A stretch of 64,000 nucleotides of DNA, taken from the NCBI RefSeq assembly GCF_005925345.1, contig NZ_SSHJ01000019.1, forward strand, positions 36,934 through 100,933. The letters run 5' to 3'. Of the stretch, positions 25,263-34,652 are shown piece after piece (within the stretch, counting starts at the first letter, position 1; each line of letters starts with the position of its first letter). The notes beneath the pieces were generated by a model. It was given only the letters and a program-made list of their open reading frames with translations. It did not search any database and was not told where the DNA came from. A program made the translations under genes and the position numbers. The stretch is from Pedobacter ureilyticus (lineage in GTDB: Bacteria; Bacteroidota; Bacteroidia; Sphingobacteriales; Sphingobacteriaceae).

Positions 25263-28200
25263 CTATTTCAAATTCATATTTAAACCAAAAGTGATGGTAT
25301 TAGACCTCGGATAGGCCGAGAAATCAAAACCTGGCGTAAGCGCTCCGGCCCTCGTAGAAACTTCAGGATCCATACCAGAGTAGTTGGTCCAAGTCCATAA
25401 GTTTTGCGCTGATAGGTATAATCTTAAACTTTGAAGAAAAGATTTACCAAATACTTTTGAAGGCAAATTATATCCTAAAGCCAACGTTTTTAAACGCAGG
25501 TAAGAGCCATCTTCAATACCGTAAGAGGAATAATAACTGCCCGAACCTTCATTTACACGAGGAATATCACTTGTTGGATTTTCTGGCGTCCAGCGATTAG
25601 CGTAAGATGCATACATGTTAGAATGAGGCATGTAATAACGTTCAAACATATATTTGTTGGCATTAAGGATATCGTTACCATAACTCCATTGAAAAAACAC
25701 GCTTAAATCGAAATTTTTATAGGTAAACGTGTTGTTGAAACCTCCTGTATGTACAGGAAAACCATTACCAATGACCGTTCTATCGTTGGCATCGATAATT
25801 CCATCACCGTTAATGTCTTTGTATTTCATATCGCCAGGGCGTACGTTTGCCCTTGAACCTGGATAAGCGATGTTATTTTTCAGGTAATAGGTACTTCCTG
25901 TTTGGGTAAAATTCTCAGGTTTGTAAGTTCCTTCGTAAACAAAACCGAACATTAACCCTACTGGTTCGCCTTTTCTGGCAATATAGGCTGGCTGGCTATC
26001 TCTATTATATTCCCACCACACCGCAGTAGCCAAAGTTTCTTGGTTTTCTGTTAGCGAGATCACTTTATTACGGTTAAAAGAAATGTTGAAGTTAGATGTC
26101 CACATGAAATCTCTTTTCTTGATGTTTACCGTGTTTAGCGTAATTTCCAAACCTTTGTTTTCTACTTCTCCAATGTTTTTAAAAGAAGTTAGGTAACCAG
26201 AAGAACCTGGCAGCTGTGCATTGAGCAATAAATCTTTGGTGCGTTTTTGGTAAACCTCTGCGGTTAGGTTAACCCTGTTTTTGAACATATTCAGATCTAA
26301 CCCGATGTTTGTCATATAGGTGCTTTCCCATTTCAAATCTGGATTGCCCATTACGGTTTTAGCGCTACCGATAATTAACTCGCCCCCAAAGTAATAACGA
26401 TCTGGCCTTAGTGCCGTAATTTGCGGCAGCGAAGCATATTCGCCTACCCTGTTATTGCCCGTTGCACCCCAACTTACACGAAGCTTAGCATCGTTAACGA
26501 ATTTTAAAGATTTCATAAACTTTTCGCCACTAAAACGCCACATTAAAGAAGCTGAAGGAAAATATCCCCAACGGTTTTGCGGTGAAAATTTTGAAGATCC
26601 ATCGGCACGCATGGTTGCGGTAAGGTAATATTTACTGGAATAATTATAATTTAAACGACTATAGTAAGACATTAAGCCCCAATCGTTTTGGTAGGTTTGC
26701 ATCGAATAAAAAGTCCCTTGATCCATGCCACTCATCCCTAAAGTTTCGTAGGGAATTTGTTGCATGCGGGTATAATTGTACAAATGATCTTCGTACTGTA
26801 GAGAGAAACCTCCCATCACATCAAATTTATGTTGGCCTTTCTTTATCGCATAAGTTAGCGTGTTCTCATTGAGCCAATTTGATTTTTCATCAAACATCTG
26901 CCCAGCGTTTACACCTAAAGTAGTGGTTAATGGGTTACCGCTTCTACTTTGTGAGTTATTGAAAATGTCGTTTCTCCTATCATTTTTAGAATAACCGATG
27001 ATAGATCTGAATTTCAAGTTCTTCACAATATTGGCCTCTACATAACCATTGGCCATCATAAAAGTAAAGATGTTATCGTTTTGCTCGTTTTGTACTGCAA
27101 TTACGGGGTTAATCCTAAAGTTGTCATTAGAGTTCAAAATAGGATCAAAAAGATCATTCGACAAATCAAAATCGCTGGCTCCAGTAACTGGACGGTAAGC
27201 CCAAGTATTTTGTAGAATGTTGTAAGTAGCGGTTCCATCTGAGAGGAAGGTTCCGCTATACTTACTTCTAGAATAGGTTAATTTAGCACCAACTTTTAAC
27301 CACTTTTTCACATCCTGATCTAAAGAGAAGCGTCCCTGCACTCTGTCAAAACCTGTATTAAGTACCACCCCATCTTGCCCGGTATACGAAAATGACAGGT
27401 TATATTTTGTCCCTCCACTTCCAGACATGATGGAAAGTCCGTGTTTTTGCATTGGTGCCGTTCGGAACATTTCATCTTGGAAATCTTTTCCTGTACCGCG
27501 GTAGCTTTCTAAAGTTCTGCCTTCGGTAAAGTAATAATCGTCCATAGTTTCAGTTCCGAAAACTTCGCCCTGTAACTTCACAAATTCATAGCCATCCATC
27601 AAGTCCATTTTTTTTAATACAGATTGCACGCCGTAAAAACCATCGTAACTAATTGCTGGTGTGGCATCTTTAACCGTTTTGGTTGTAATCATCACTACAC
27701 CGTTGGCACCTCTAGCACCATAAATTGCGGTTGCCGAAGCGTCTTTTAAAATCTCGATAGATTCGATATCTTTTGGATCAATGGCATTGCTCAACGAAGC
27801 TTCTACCGGAAAGCCATCAATTACATAAAGTGGATTGTTATTTTGCGTTAGCGAGTTAGCCCCTCTAATCACGATATCTGCTTCGGCTCCCGGCCTACCC
27901 TCAGCAGAAACCACATTTACACCCGCCACACGCCCAGCCAAACTTTGATCGAACCCTAAAACCGAGGCTTTTTGCATTTCTTTCACATCAGCTTTATCTA
28001 CCGACCCGGTTAAATCACGCTTGGCCACGGTTCCGTAGCCAATTACTACTACCTCGCTCAAATCGTTAATTTCTCTAACTAGCTTTACGTTAACTAATGT
28101 TCTTTTACCTACGGCAACCTCTTGCTTCTGAAAGCCAAGCATAGAAAACACTAAAACCGGGTTAGTATTTTGTGACGGAATATTAATACTATAATTCCCT

Positions 28201-28394
28201 AAGCTATCAGACAGGGCTAAAACATTGGTGCCCTGCAAAGAAACTCCAACACCAGGCATACCCAGATTCTCATCATCGATAACCTTACCTTTTACGGTTT
28301 GTGCATGAACAGCCATTGTGATAAGTAGAAAACTACAGATCGTTAAACTTGCCTTTGCCGAAAACCTTTTAATTATATTGTATTGTTCTTGCAT
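25263..28394 (-). CDS. SusC/RagA-family TonB-linked outer-membrane transporter
   Basis: Imports oligosaccharides across the outer membrane. After a signal peptide there is a carboxypeptidase-like domain (VKGKVIDDENLGMPGVGVSLQGT), then a TonB-box/plug region (VVIGYGTVAKRDLTGSV; PLYVIDGFPVEAS; IEILKDASATAIYGARGANGVV), and a barrel to the C-terminus (ITFGLNMNLK). At 1043 aa it is a normal length. No extra N-terminal STN domain is seen, so signalling via an anti-sigma factor is unlikely; control by the neighbouring hybrid regulator fits better. Confidence 0.97.
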   Translation of the reverse strand: MQEQYNIIKRFSAKASLTICSFLLITMAVHAQTVKGKVIDDENLGMPGVGVSLQGTNVLALSDSLGNYSINIPSQNTNPVLVFSMLGFQKQEVAVGKRTLVNVKLVREINDLSEVVVIGYGTVAKRDLTGSVDKADVKEMQKASVLGFDQSLAGRVAGVNVVSAEGRPGAEADIVIRGANSLTQNNNPLYVIDGFPVEASLSNAIDPKDIESIEILKDASATAIYGARGANGVVMITTKTVKDATPAISYDGFYGVQSVLKKMDLMDGYEFVKLQGEVFGTETMDDYYFTEGRTLESYRGTGKDFQDEMFRTAPMQKHGLSIMSGSGGTKYNLSFSYTGQDGVVLNTGFDRVQGRFSLDQDVKKWLKVGAKLTYSRSKYSGTFLSDGTATYNILQNTWAYRPVTGASDFDLSNDLFDPILNSNDNFRINPVIAVQNEQNDNIFTFMMANGYVEANIVKNLKFRSIIGYSKNDRRNDIFNNSQSRSGNPLTTTLGVNAGQMFDEKSNWLNENTLTYAIKKGQHKFDVMGGFSLQYEDHLYNYTRMQQIPYETLGMSGMDQGTFYSMQTYQNDWGLMSYYSRLNYNYSSKYYLTATMRADGSSKFSPQNRWGYFPSASLMWRFSGEKFMKSLKFVNDAKLRVSWGATGNNRVGEYASLPQITALRPDRYYFGGELIIGSAKTVMGNPDLKWESTYMTNIGLDLNMFKNRVNLTAEVYQKRTKDLLLNAQLPGSSGYLTSFKNIGEVENKGLEITLNTVNIKKRDFMWTSNFNISFNRNKVISLTENQETLATAVWWEYNRDSQPAYIARKGEPVGLMFGFVYEGTYKPENFTQTGSTYYLKNNIAYPGSRANVRPGDMKYKDINGDGIIDANDRTVIGNGFPVHTGGFNNTFTYKNFDLSVFFQWSYGNDILNANKYMFERYYMPHSNMYASYANRWTPENPTSDIPRVNEGSGSYYSSYGIEDGSYLRLKTLALGYNLPSKVFGKSFLQSLRLYLSAQNLWTWTNYSGMDPEVSTRAGALTPGFDFSAYPRSNTITFGLNMNLK

Positions 28395-28784
28395 ATTTGC
28401 TTTGTCATTTATCCTATTTAGTAAAAAAATTGATATGGCATTTACTTAGCAACCACAACCGGGTAACTGGGCGGACTTGAAATAAAAGAAAGGTGGATAA
28501 GTTGCTTTAAACAATTGCCATGGGGCTTGGCATCCAAGCAAGACAACCTTGCATGTTGTTTACGAATAAATTGTTTTTTAGCAAAAGAAATCAAGGCTAA
28601 AAATAGCGATACCGATCTTTTCATACAGTTTAAATATTTGGTTATGGATTATCTTATAGCCTAACGCCAACGAAAACGGATCAAGCACTCGATAACCTTT
28701 AACAAATTTAAAACAGCATTGGCGGTTACGGCTGACAAGATCGTCCAAAGATTTTGATAAAATCATCCAATAGTACTTAAATGG
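28395..28784 (-). promoter_or_regulatory. Leader/promoter region of the polysaccharide operon
   Basis: This 390-bp gap separates the regulator gene from SusC on the same strand and must hold the operon promoter. It contains TTTGGTTA at 28637-28644, the same 8-mer that is clustered upstream of the regulator gene, and a short perfect hairpin GCTTGG-CAT-CCAAGC (28525-28539). A 60-codon ORF on the minus strand (28442-28624) has no recognisable features and is probably not a gene. Confidence 0.45.
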
Positions 28785-31700
28785 CTAGCGAACATGTTTT
28801 TTACGGTATTCTTGGGGTGCATAGCCATATTGATCTTTAAAACATTTGTTGAAATATCTTGGACTACTGAAACCTAAGTTGTAAGCAATTTCACTAATAT
28901 TTAATTCGGGAGAATTTTGTAACATTTCTGCGGCTTTCTTTAACCTAATATTTGAAATGAAAGTGTTTGGTGTAAGGCCGGTAACTCCTTTTAATTTACT
29001 GAACAGTGAAGACCTACTTAATCCCATTTCCAAGGCAAAAAGGTTCACGTCAATTTCCTTATGCAAATGTGCTTCTACAATTGCCGTGGCTTGGTCTATA
29101 AATTTTCTGTCAATTTCCGTGGTCGCCACTTCTTGTTGTTGCGCCAATCCAGGCTGGTTAAAATACTTGGCTTTCAATACCTGACGAGCAGTGATCAAAT
29201 TGTTGCAACGCTGTATGAGCAATTTCGTATGAAAGGGCTTCATCACGTAATCATCAGCGCCAGTGCGTAAACCTTCTAACTGGTGCTCTACGGCAGATTT
29301 AGCTGTAAGCAATACCACCGGAATGTGACAGGTATCGAAATTACTTTTCAGCTTGGCACAAAGTTCAGTGCCAGACATTACAGGCATCATTACATCACTA
29401 ATCACCAAATCGGGCTGTTCTTTGCGTGCAATTTCCAAACCCTCTTGACCGTCGCTTGCGGAGTAAACATGAAATATTTGCGCTAAAATTTCTTGCAGAA
29501 AAGCCCTCAGCTCTTCATTATCCTCAACCAACAACAAGCGTTTTTTAGTTTCTTCATCTGTTGAAATTATTGGCTCCAAAAAATGTGCTAGGTCTGGTTC
29601 AATAACCGTTGGCTGCTCTTTTATTCCCGTATTTTCTTCCAAAGCCAACAGGGCCTCTTTTTCTAGCTTTACCGTAAATGCAGTACCCTTTCCCAAAGTA
29701 GAAACAGCCTGTATACTACCTCCATGGAGCTCTACAATGTTTTTTGAGATGGCCAAACCAATTCCTGTTCCAGGTAAAGCAGTTTGCTCTACCTGATAAA
29801 ATGGATCAAAAATATGCTCCAATTTTTCGGTCGGAATCCCCTTTCCTGTGTCTTCAACCACTATTTGAATTTCGCTAATGCAATCAACTAATTTCAAGAT
29901 AATTCTATCTCCAGCTTTGCAAGCTTTTATTGCGTTAGACAATAAATTGTTGATTACTTTTTCAATTTGTTTTCGATCAATGAACAATGGTAACTTTTCT
30001 TGCCTAGTATCTAATATCAAATCGATATTCCGTTGCTGTGCCAAAGCAGAAAACTGTCCGTAAATCTCATTTAACAATTTAATCAAATCAACACATTGAA
30101 CAATCAGCTTTGCATAACCTTCTTCCTGTTTCCTAAAATCTAACAGTTCATTTACCAAATTACCTAAACTAGCCGCATTTTTGTGGATGCCTTGTAGTTT
30201 ATGTTGCAAATTGGGCTGTACACCAACTTTAAGCAGCTGCTCGGTTTGTCCTAAAATTAATGTAATTGGTGTTCTAATTTCGTGCGAAACATTGGTAAAG
30301 AAATTAAGTTTGGATTTGGCTATTTCTTCTGTGCGTTTTTTTTCCTTCTTTTCAAAAGCCAACGAACTTTCTAGATAAGCCCGGGCTTTTGTTTGTTTCA
30401 TCCACCAAAAAATTAAAGCTGCAACTATAGCAACGTAAAAAAAGTAGGCAAACCAAGTTTTATAAAACGCAGGTTTAATTACAATTTCAATGGTGCGTTC
30501 GTCCAATACCTCGTTGTTATTTCCTATTGCCTTTACATGAAAAAGATATTTTCCTGGAGATAAATTGGTATAATTTGCCGTATTTTCTGCCGAAGGACCA
30601 ACCCAGTTTTTGTCCATACCATCCAACTTCCATAAAAACCTGCGTTCTACGGATTGGCTAAAATTGATGGTCGTGAAAGCGAATGAAAACGAGTGCTGAT
30701 CGTGCTGTAAGGTAATCTTTGTGGTATTATCTAAAGGTTTTACCAACGGAGAACCCTGCTCGCCAGCTTTTACTTCTTTATTGAATAGGTTAAAGCTTAA
30801 AAATACAATCTCTTCCGAGTAGCTAGGCGTAGAGATTAACTTAGGATTAAAAGAAATAAAGCCTTTTGTGCCGCCGAAGAAAATATCGCCAGTACTGCTT
30901 TTCATCCTCGCTGTCTGAAAGAAACTCATATTCAAGGTCATCAGCTTCTTAGGATAATTTTTCACGCTAAAGGTCTGCAAATCGATTGCCGATATTCTAT
31001 CTTTTCCAGCTACCCACAACTGTCCGTTTCCATCATCAACTAAGCTATATGTAATCTCCTGATTGTTTTTTGTGGTGGTGTTGATATGCTTTACGGTACC
31101 AGCTAGATTTTGGTAGCGCACCAAACCAGCGCCATAAGTGGCTAACCACATCACGGTATCGCCCTGCAAATAAATGTCACATACATATTTACTACGTAAT
31201 GTTTTGGTAACGGGATGTGGCACAACTTTTAAGGTTTTTGAGTTCACCTCAAACAGTCCAATTTCTGTAGCTGCCAAAATATTTCCGTTGGCTTTAGTAG
31301 TAAAAAAATTAACCTGCCCTAGCGCAACCTGATTAAACTTTTGAATACGGCTATCAAACTTACTGCTCCATCCTTTTTTACCACCCAACCAGATATTACC
31401 ATCTAGATCTTCCGTGATGGAGTAAATAAAATTAGTAGCCAAAGATTGTCCATCATTATTTTTCACATAGTGATTCAAAATTTCGCCCTGCCGACTGAGC
31501 ACATAAACTCCAGATCCATAAGTACCCACCCAAACCAGCCCATTTGCCGCCTCAAAAAGAGAAAGTATATATGCAGATTTAAGTAGAAAAGTTATCTTCC
31601 CGCTCTGCGCATCTTTTATAGACAAACCTCCGTTGGTACCAAACCACTGGTTTTTACGGGTATCTTCCAAAAGGCAGGTTACCACATCTTTTGCAATGAC

Positions 31701-32711
31701 ATTGGGTTTGTCATCGTGTCTAAACTCTACATGAAAACCACTTAATGGGGTTTCCATTAAATTGATTCCTCCATCAGTGGCAATCCAAACACGCTGGTCT
31801 TTATCTTTAAACACATCGTAAATAGCATCGCCGCTTAAATGCTCTGCGGTATCATATTGATTGAATTTTGCGACAATGGCTCTTTTTGTCTTATCTACCA
31901 AAAAAGCTCCTGTTCCATCAGTTCCTATAACTAAGGTACTGGCATTCAGCTCTGAAATACACATGATCATTGCCCGGCTTTCCGAAGGCAGCAAAACCAC
32001 ATCTAACTGCTTAGATTTTAAATGATAAGACAACAAAGTTCCACTAACCGTTCCAATCCAAAGCGTTTGTTGTAACTTATCCCAATAAGCGGTTTCTATC
32101 TGAATTTTATTGAAGCTCTTCCGTTGCTCATAATTGAAGAAATCGGAGAGCTGTTGCCTAACCGTATTAAACCAGAACAGGCCATAATCGGTGACAATAA
32201 TTTTTTGTGTATCACTGTAGCTTATAATTCCCTTTACCAAAAGCCCCTTAAATATTGGCTTTTTGATTACTAACACTTTCCCATTTCTTACGTGGCCAAA
32301 ACCTGCATTGGTTCCAAACCAAATACCGCCATCCTCATCTAAACTTAATATTCTAATGTAGAAGTTAAGATTGACTAATAATTTAAAAGCGTCTTCCGCT
32401 GGCTGATATTCATAAATTCCGCCGTTACTGGTGTAAGCAAAAATTTGCTTTTTAGTATTGGCTACTACATTGATATACCTTACCGGATTGGCATTGGCCA
32501 ACATCGGAATTTCGTAGTGCTTAACATTATAGCCATCAAACCTATCTATGCCAAACCTATTAGAAACCCAAATAAAACCCTTCTCATCTTGCGTAATCTT
32601 AAGGGTTTGCTCAGACATTAAATCCTTATGTTGCACAGTGGTAATTGTTTTTTGCGCATTCCCTTGAAAAGAAAATAGAACTAGCAACAAAAAACAAAGC
32701 AGGTGTTTCAT
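28785..32711 (-). CDS. Hybrid two-component system regulator (HTCS)
   Basis: Senses glycan breakdown products in the periplasm and activates the neighbouring locus. Domains in order: signal peptide; a series of ligand_prop beta-propeller repeats (residues about 25-680); a Y_Y_Y domain (about 690-760); one membrane segment; a HisKA/HATPase kinase (phospho-His in FFTNVSHEIRTPITL, and DTGKGIP, GTGIGLAI); a receiver (LVEDNEELRAFL ... DLVISDVMMPVMSG); and a C-terminal AraC-type HTH (EIAYNLGFSSPRYFNKCFK). I chose the ATG at 32711 over the TTG immediately upstream. It is the only regulator in the locus. Confidence 0.96.
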   Translation of the reverse strand: MKHLLCFLLLVLFSFQGNAQKTITTVQHKDLMSEQTLKITQDEKGFIWVSNRFGIDRFDGYNVKHYEIPMLANANPVRYINVVANTKKQIFAYTSNGGIYEYQPAEDAFKLLVNLNFYIRILSLDEDGGIWFGTNAGFGHVRNGKVLVIKKPIFKGLLVKGIISYSDTQKIIVTDYGLFWFNTVRQQLSDFFNYEQRKSFNKIQIETAYWDKLQQTLWIGTVSGTLLSYHLKSKQLDVVLLPSESRAMIMCISELNASTLVIGTDGTGAFLVDKTKRAIVAKFNQYDTAEHLSGDAIYDVFKDKDQRVWIATDGGINLMETPLSGFHVEFRHDDKPNVIAKDVVTCLLEDTRKNQWFGTNGGLSIKDAQSGKITFLLKSAYILSLFEAANGLVWVGTYGSGVYVLSRQGEILNHYVKNNDGQSLATNFIYSITEDLDGNIWLGGKKGWSSKFDSRIQKFNQVALGQVNFFTTKANGNILAATEIGLFEVNSKTLKVVPHPVTKTLRSKYVCDIYLQGDTVMWLATYGAGLVRYQNLAGTVKHINTTTKNNQEITYSLVDDGNGQLWVAGKDRISAIDLQTFSVKNYPKKLMTLNMSFFQTARMKSSTGDIFFGGTKGFISFNPKLISTPSYSEEIVFLSFNLFNKEVKAGEQGSPLVKPLDNTTKITLQHDQHSFSFAFTTINFSQSVERRFLWKLDGMDKNWVGPSAENTANYTNLSPGKYLFHVKAIGNNNEVLDERTIEIVIKPAFYKTWFAYFFYVAIVAALIFWWMKQTKARAYLESSLAFEKKEKKRTEEIAKSKLNFFTNVSHEIRTPITLILGQTEQLLKVGVQPNLQHKLQGIHKNAASLGNLVNELLDFRKQEEGYAKLIVQCVDLIKLLNEIYGQFSALAQQRNIDLILDTRQEKLPLFIDRKQIEKVINNLLSNAIKACKAGDRIILKLVDCISEIQIVVEDTGKGIPTEKLEHIFDPFYQVEQTALPGTGIGLAISKNIVELHGGSIQAVSTLGKGTAFTVKLEKEALLALEENTGIKEQPTVIEPDLAHFLEPIISTDEETKKRLLLVEDNEELRAFLQEILAQIFHVYSASDGQEGLEIARKEQPDLVISDVMMPVMSGTELCAKLKSNFDTCHIPVVLLTAKSAVEHQLEGLRTGADDYVMKPFHTKLLIQRCNNLITARQVLKAKYFNQPGLAQQQEVATTEIDRKFIDQATAIVEAHLHKEIDVNLFALEMGLSRSSLFSKLKGVTGLTPNTFISNIRLKKAAEMLQNSPELNISEIAYNLGFSSPRYFNKCFKDQYGYAPQEYRKKHVR

Positions 32712-32856
32712 CAAAGTATAGTTTATTTGGTTACGGCTTTAAAGATAGCAAGATAAGAAATTCATATTTGAGACAAAAACACTCATTCGGCCAGTATAGA
32801 CTATTTTATCAAACAATTTGGACGATATTATCCCAAAACCTTCCTCTAAGCGGCAT

Positions 32857-32960
32857 AGCTTTGGTTAAGTATAACCAAAGCTATTTTGTATGACGTCCAT
32901 CTCGAAAAGCACTACTGTTTTTTTATTGGTTTTTGGTTATGCATTACTTATTAACCAAAA
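32857..32960. promoter_or_regulatory. Clustered TTTGGTTA inverted repeats in the divergent HTCS/T9SS-cargo promoter region
   Basis: Two dyads share one half-site: AGCTTTGGTT-N6-AACCAAAGCT (32857-32882, perfect 10-bp arms) and TTTTGGTTA...TTAACCAAAA (32931-32960). A further TTTGGTTA lies at 32726-32733 near the regulator start, and another in the SusC leader. The arrangement looks like binding sites for a dimeric or AraC-type regulator. The first dyad could instead act as a transcript hairpin. Confidence 0.5.
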
Positions 32961-32969
32961 TAATCCGAT

Positions 32970-34604
32970 ATGAGAAAAATTTTACTGATTAGTTCGTTTT
33001 GCGCATTAGCATTTGGCGCTACTGCACAATTTACTCCAAACAGACTTGCGGTTTATCGTGTAGGCGATGGCACAACCATTACCAACAATAGAACTTCGGC
33101 CGTTTTTATCGACGAATACCTTACTTCTTCAACAGCACAGGTTTCTCCTAGTTACACAATAGCTGTTGCAAGCGCATCAAGCGGCCCGAACTTAAGGCTT
33201 ACCAGCATTATGCGCTCTAGCGCCAGTGCTTTTCAGTTGGAGGGAATATCCAGTCTTTCGGCAGATGGACAACATTTGGCAATTATTGGTTACGACCAAG
33301 CTATTGGTGGTACAGTAGACAATACCACCATAAAAGTGGTTGGCCTAATTAATGCCCAGGGCGAAATTAACACCAGTACTTCCCTCACTGGAAACTCGCC
33401 TGCCCGGGCAACTATTGCAATAAATGGCGGCAACTCAACCTATAGTTCTCTTCTGGGGGCGGGTATAAGATATTCAGCCATAGGAAGCACCGTTTCCACA
33501 CAAGTTAATAGCACGGTAAGCAATGCTCGTAGTTTTACCATTTTCAATAACAGATTGTATTGTGCCAACAACTCCAATTTAGTACCTTTCTTCAATGGCT
33601 TACCATCATCAACTGGTACTTCTACCGCGGGTAATATCAATTTATCAGGTATTAGCAATGTAAACCAAATTGCGCTTTTCGATGCTGATGGCGATGGCAC
33701 AGCTGATATTTTATATGCTGCAAATGATGGTGCTAGTTTGGCTGATGCAGGCTTGCATAAGTATATTCTTGAAGGTGGCGATTGGATAGCTAGAGGTTTT
33801 ATCAAAATAGCTGGCATTACGGATGGTTTAAAGAGTGTTGTAGGCAAAGCTACAGGGTCGGATATTGAATTATATGTTACTACTTGGGGAAACCTAGCTT
33901 CAACACCTAAAGTACCTTCTCAGCTATTAAAAATAATTGATTTGAGTGCTGGTGCTTCCATTATGAACAACACCGATAACGCACCTACCGTATTAGCTAC
34001 TGCAACAGACAACACCATTTTTAGAAGCGTTACTTTTTCTCCAGGTACCACACCACAAACTACATTACCAGTAAAACTGATATCTTTTAACGGAACCAAA
34101 AAACAGAATGGAATCAACCTAAGATGGACCACTGCTTCCGAAGTCAGCAACTCTCATTTTGAAGTCTTAAGAGCAACTAACGGAAACGACTTTGCTAAAA
34201 TTGGAGAAGTAAAAGGTAATGGAAATTCAACATCCAATCAATCTTATTCATTTCTAGATCAAAGACCCCAAAATGGAGTAAATTACTATCAACTTAAACA
34301 GGTAGACCTTAATGGCGATAGCGAGAAGTTTAAAATAATTGCCATCGATTTTAACCTGCAACAAAATCAGTTAAAAGTTTGGCAGCTCGATTCGCAAACG
34401 TTAAAACTATCATTTACTGCAAGCCACAACGGAAATGCAGAAATTACAGTAGCTGATATTAATGGTAAGAAACTCTATAGAGGCAAATCGGCAATTGCTG
34501 GCGGAATTAATAACATATCATTGCCCTTACAAGTTTCAAACGGCTTATACCTAATCAATATCAATACTGGTAAAGAAATATTTAACTCTAAATTTTTAAG
34601 GTAA
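32970..34604 (+). CDS. Secreted protein with type IX secretion sorting domain (beta-propeller-like)
   Basis: A signal peptide of about 19 residues is followed by a repetitive, Ser/Thr-rich region (residues about 25-360). It contains the calcium-loop-like DADGDGTADILYAAND and pseudo-repeats that suggest a propeller. The last roughly 180 residues hold the LPVKLISFNGTKK...LRWTTASEVSNSHFEVLR module and a Por-secretion-type tail (GLYLININTGKEIFNSKFLR). T9SS cargo is exported across the outer membrane and anchored or released. It is divergent from the HTCS gene and shares its promoter region; its function is not recognisable. A similar C-terminus occurs in the gene at 40982. Confidence 0.82.
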   Translation: MRKILLISSFCALAFGATAQFTPNRLAVYRVGDGTTITNNRTSAVFIDEYLTSSTAQVSPSYTIAVASASSGPNLRLTSIMRSSASAFQLEGISSLSADGQHLAIIGYDQAIGGTVDNTTIKVVGLINAQGEINTSTSLTGNSPARATIAINGGNSTYSSLLGAGIRYSAIGSTVSTQVNSTVSNARSFTIFNNRLYCANNSNLVPFFNGLPSSTGTSTAGNINLSGISNVNQIALFDADGDGTADILYAANDGASLADAGLHKYILEGGDWIARGFIKIAGITDGLKSVVGKATGSDIELYVTTWGNLASTPKVPSQLLKIIDLSAGASIMNNTDNAPTVLATATDNTIFRSVTFSPGTTPQTTLPVKLISFNGTKKQNGINLRWTTASEVSNSHFEVLRATNGNDFAKIGEVKGNGNSTSNQSYSFLDQRPQNGVNYYQLKQVDLNGDSEKFKIIAIDFNLQQNQLKVWQLDSQTLKLSFTASHNGNAEITVADINGKKLYRGKSAIAGGINNISLPLQVSNGLYLININTGKEIFNSKFLR

Positions 34605-34643
34605 ATGCAAAGCCCCAATTTTTTTGATTGGGGCTTTGCATTT
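34603..34643. terminator. Strong bidirectional terminator after the first T9SS cargo gene
   Basis: A perfect 17-bp stem (34603-34619 with 34627-34643, core GCAAAGCCCC) with a T-rich loop overlaps the TAA stop of the cargo gene and lies 10 bp before the end of the convergent DUF4861 gene. Confidence 0.9.
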
Positions 34644-34652
34644 ATTGTTTAA

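Noticed and set aside
28442..28624. 60-codon minus-strand ORF in the SusC leader
   Set aside because: Its N-terminus faintly resembles a signal sequence, but the rest has no features. It lies in a regulatory gap with no promoter or ribosome site.
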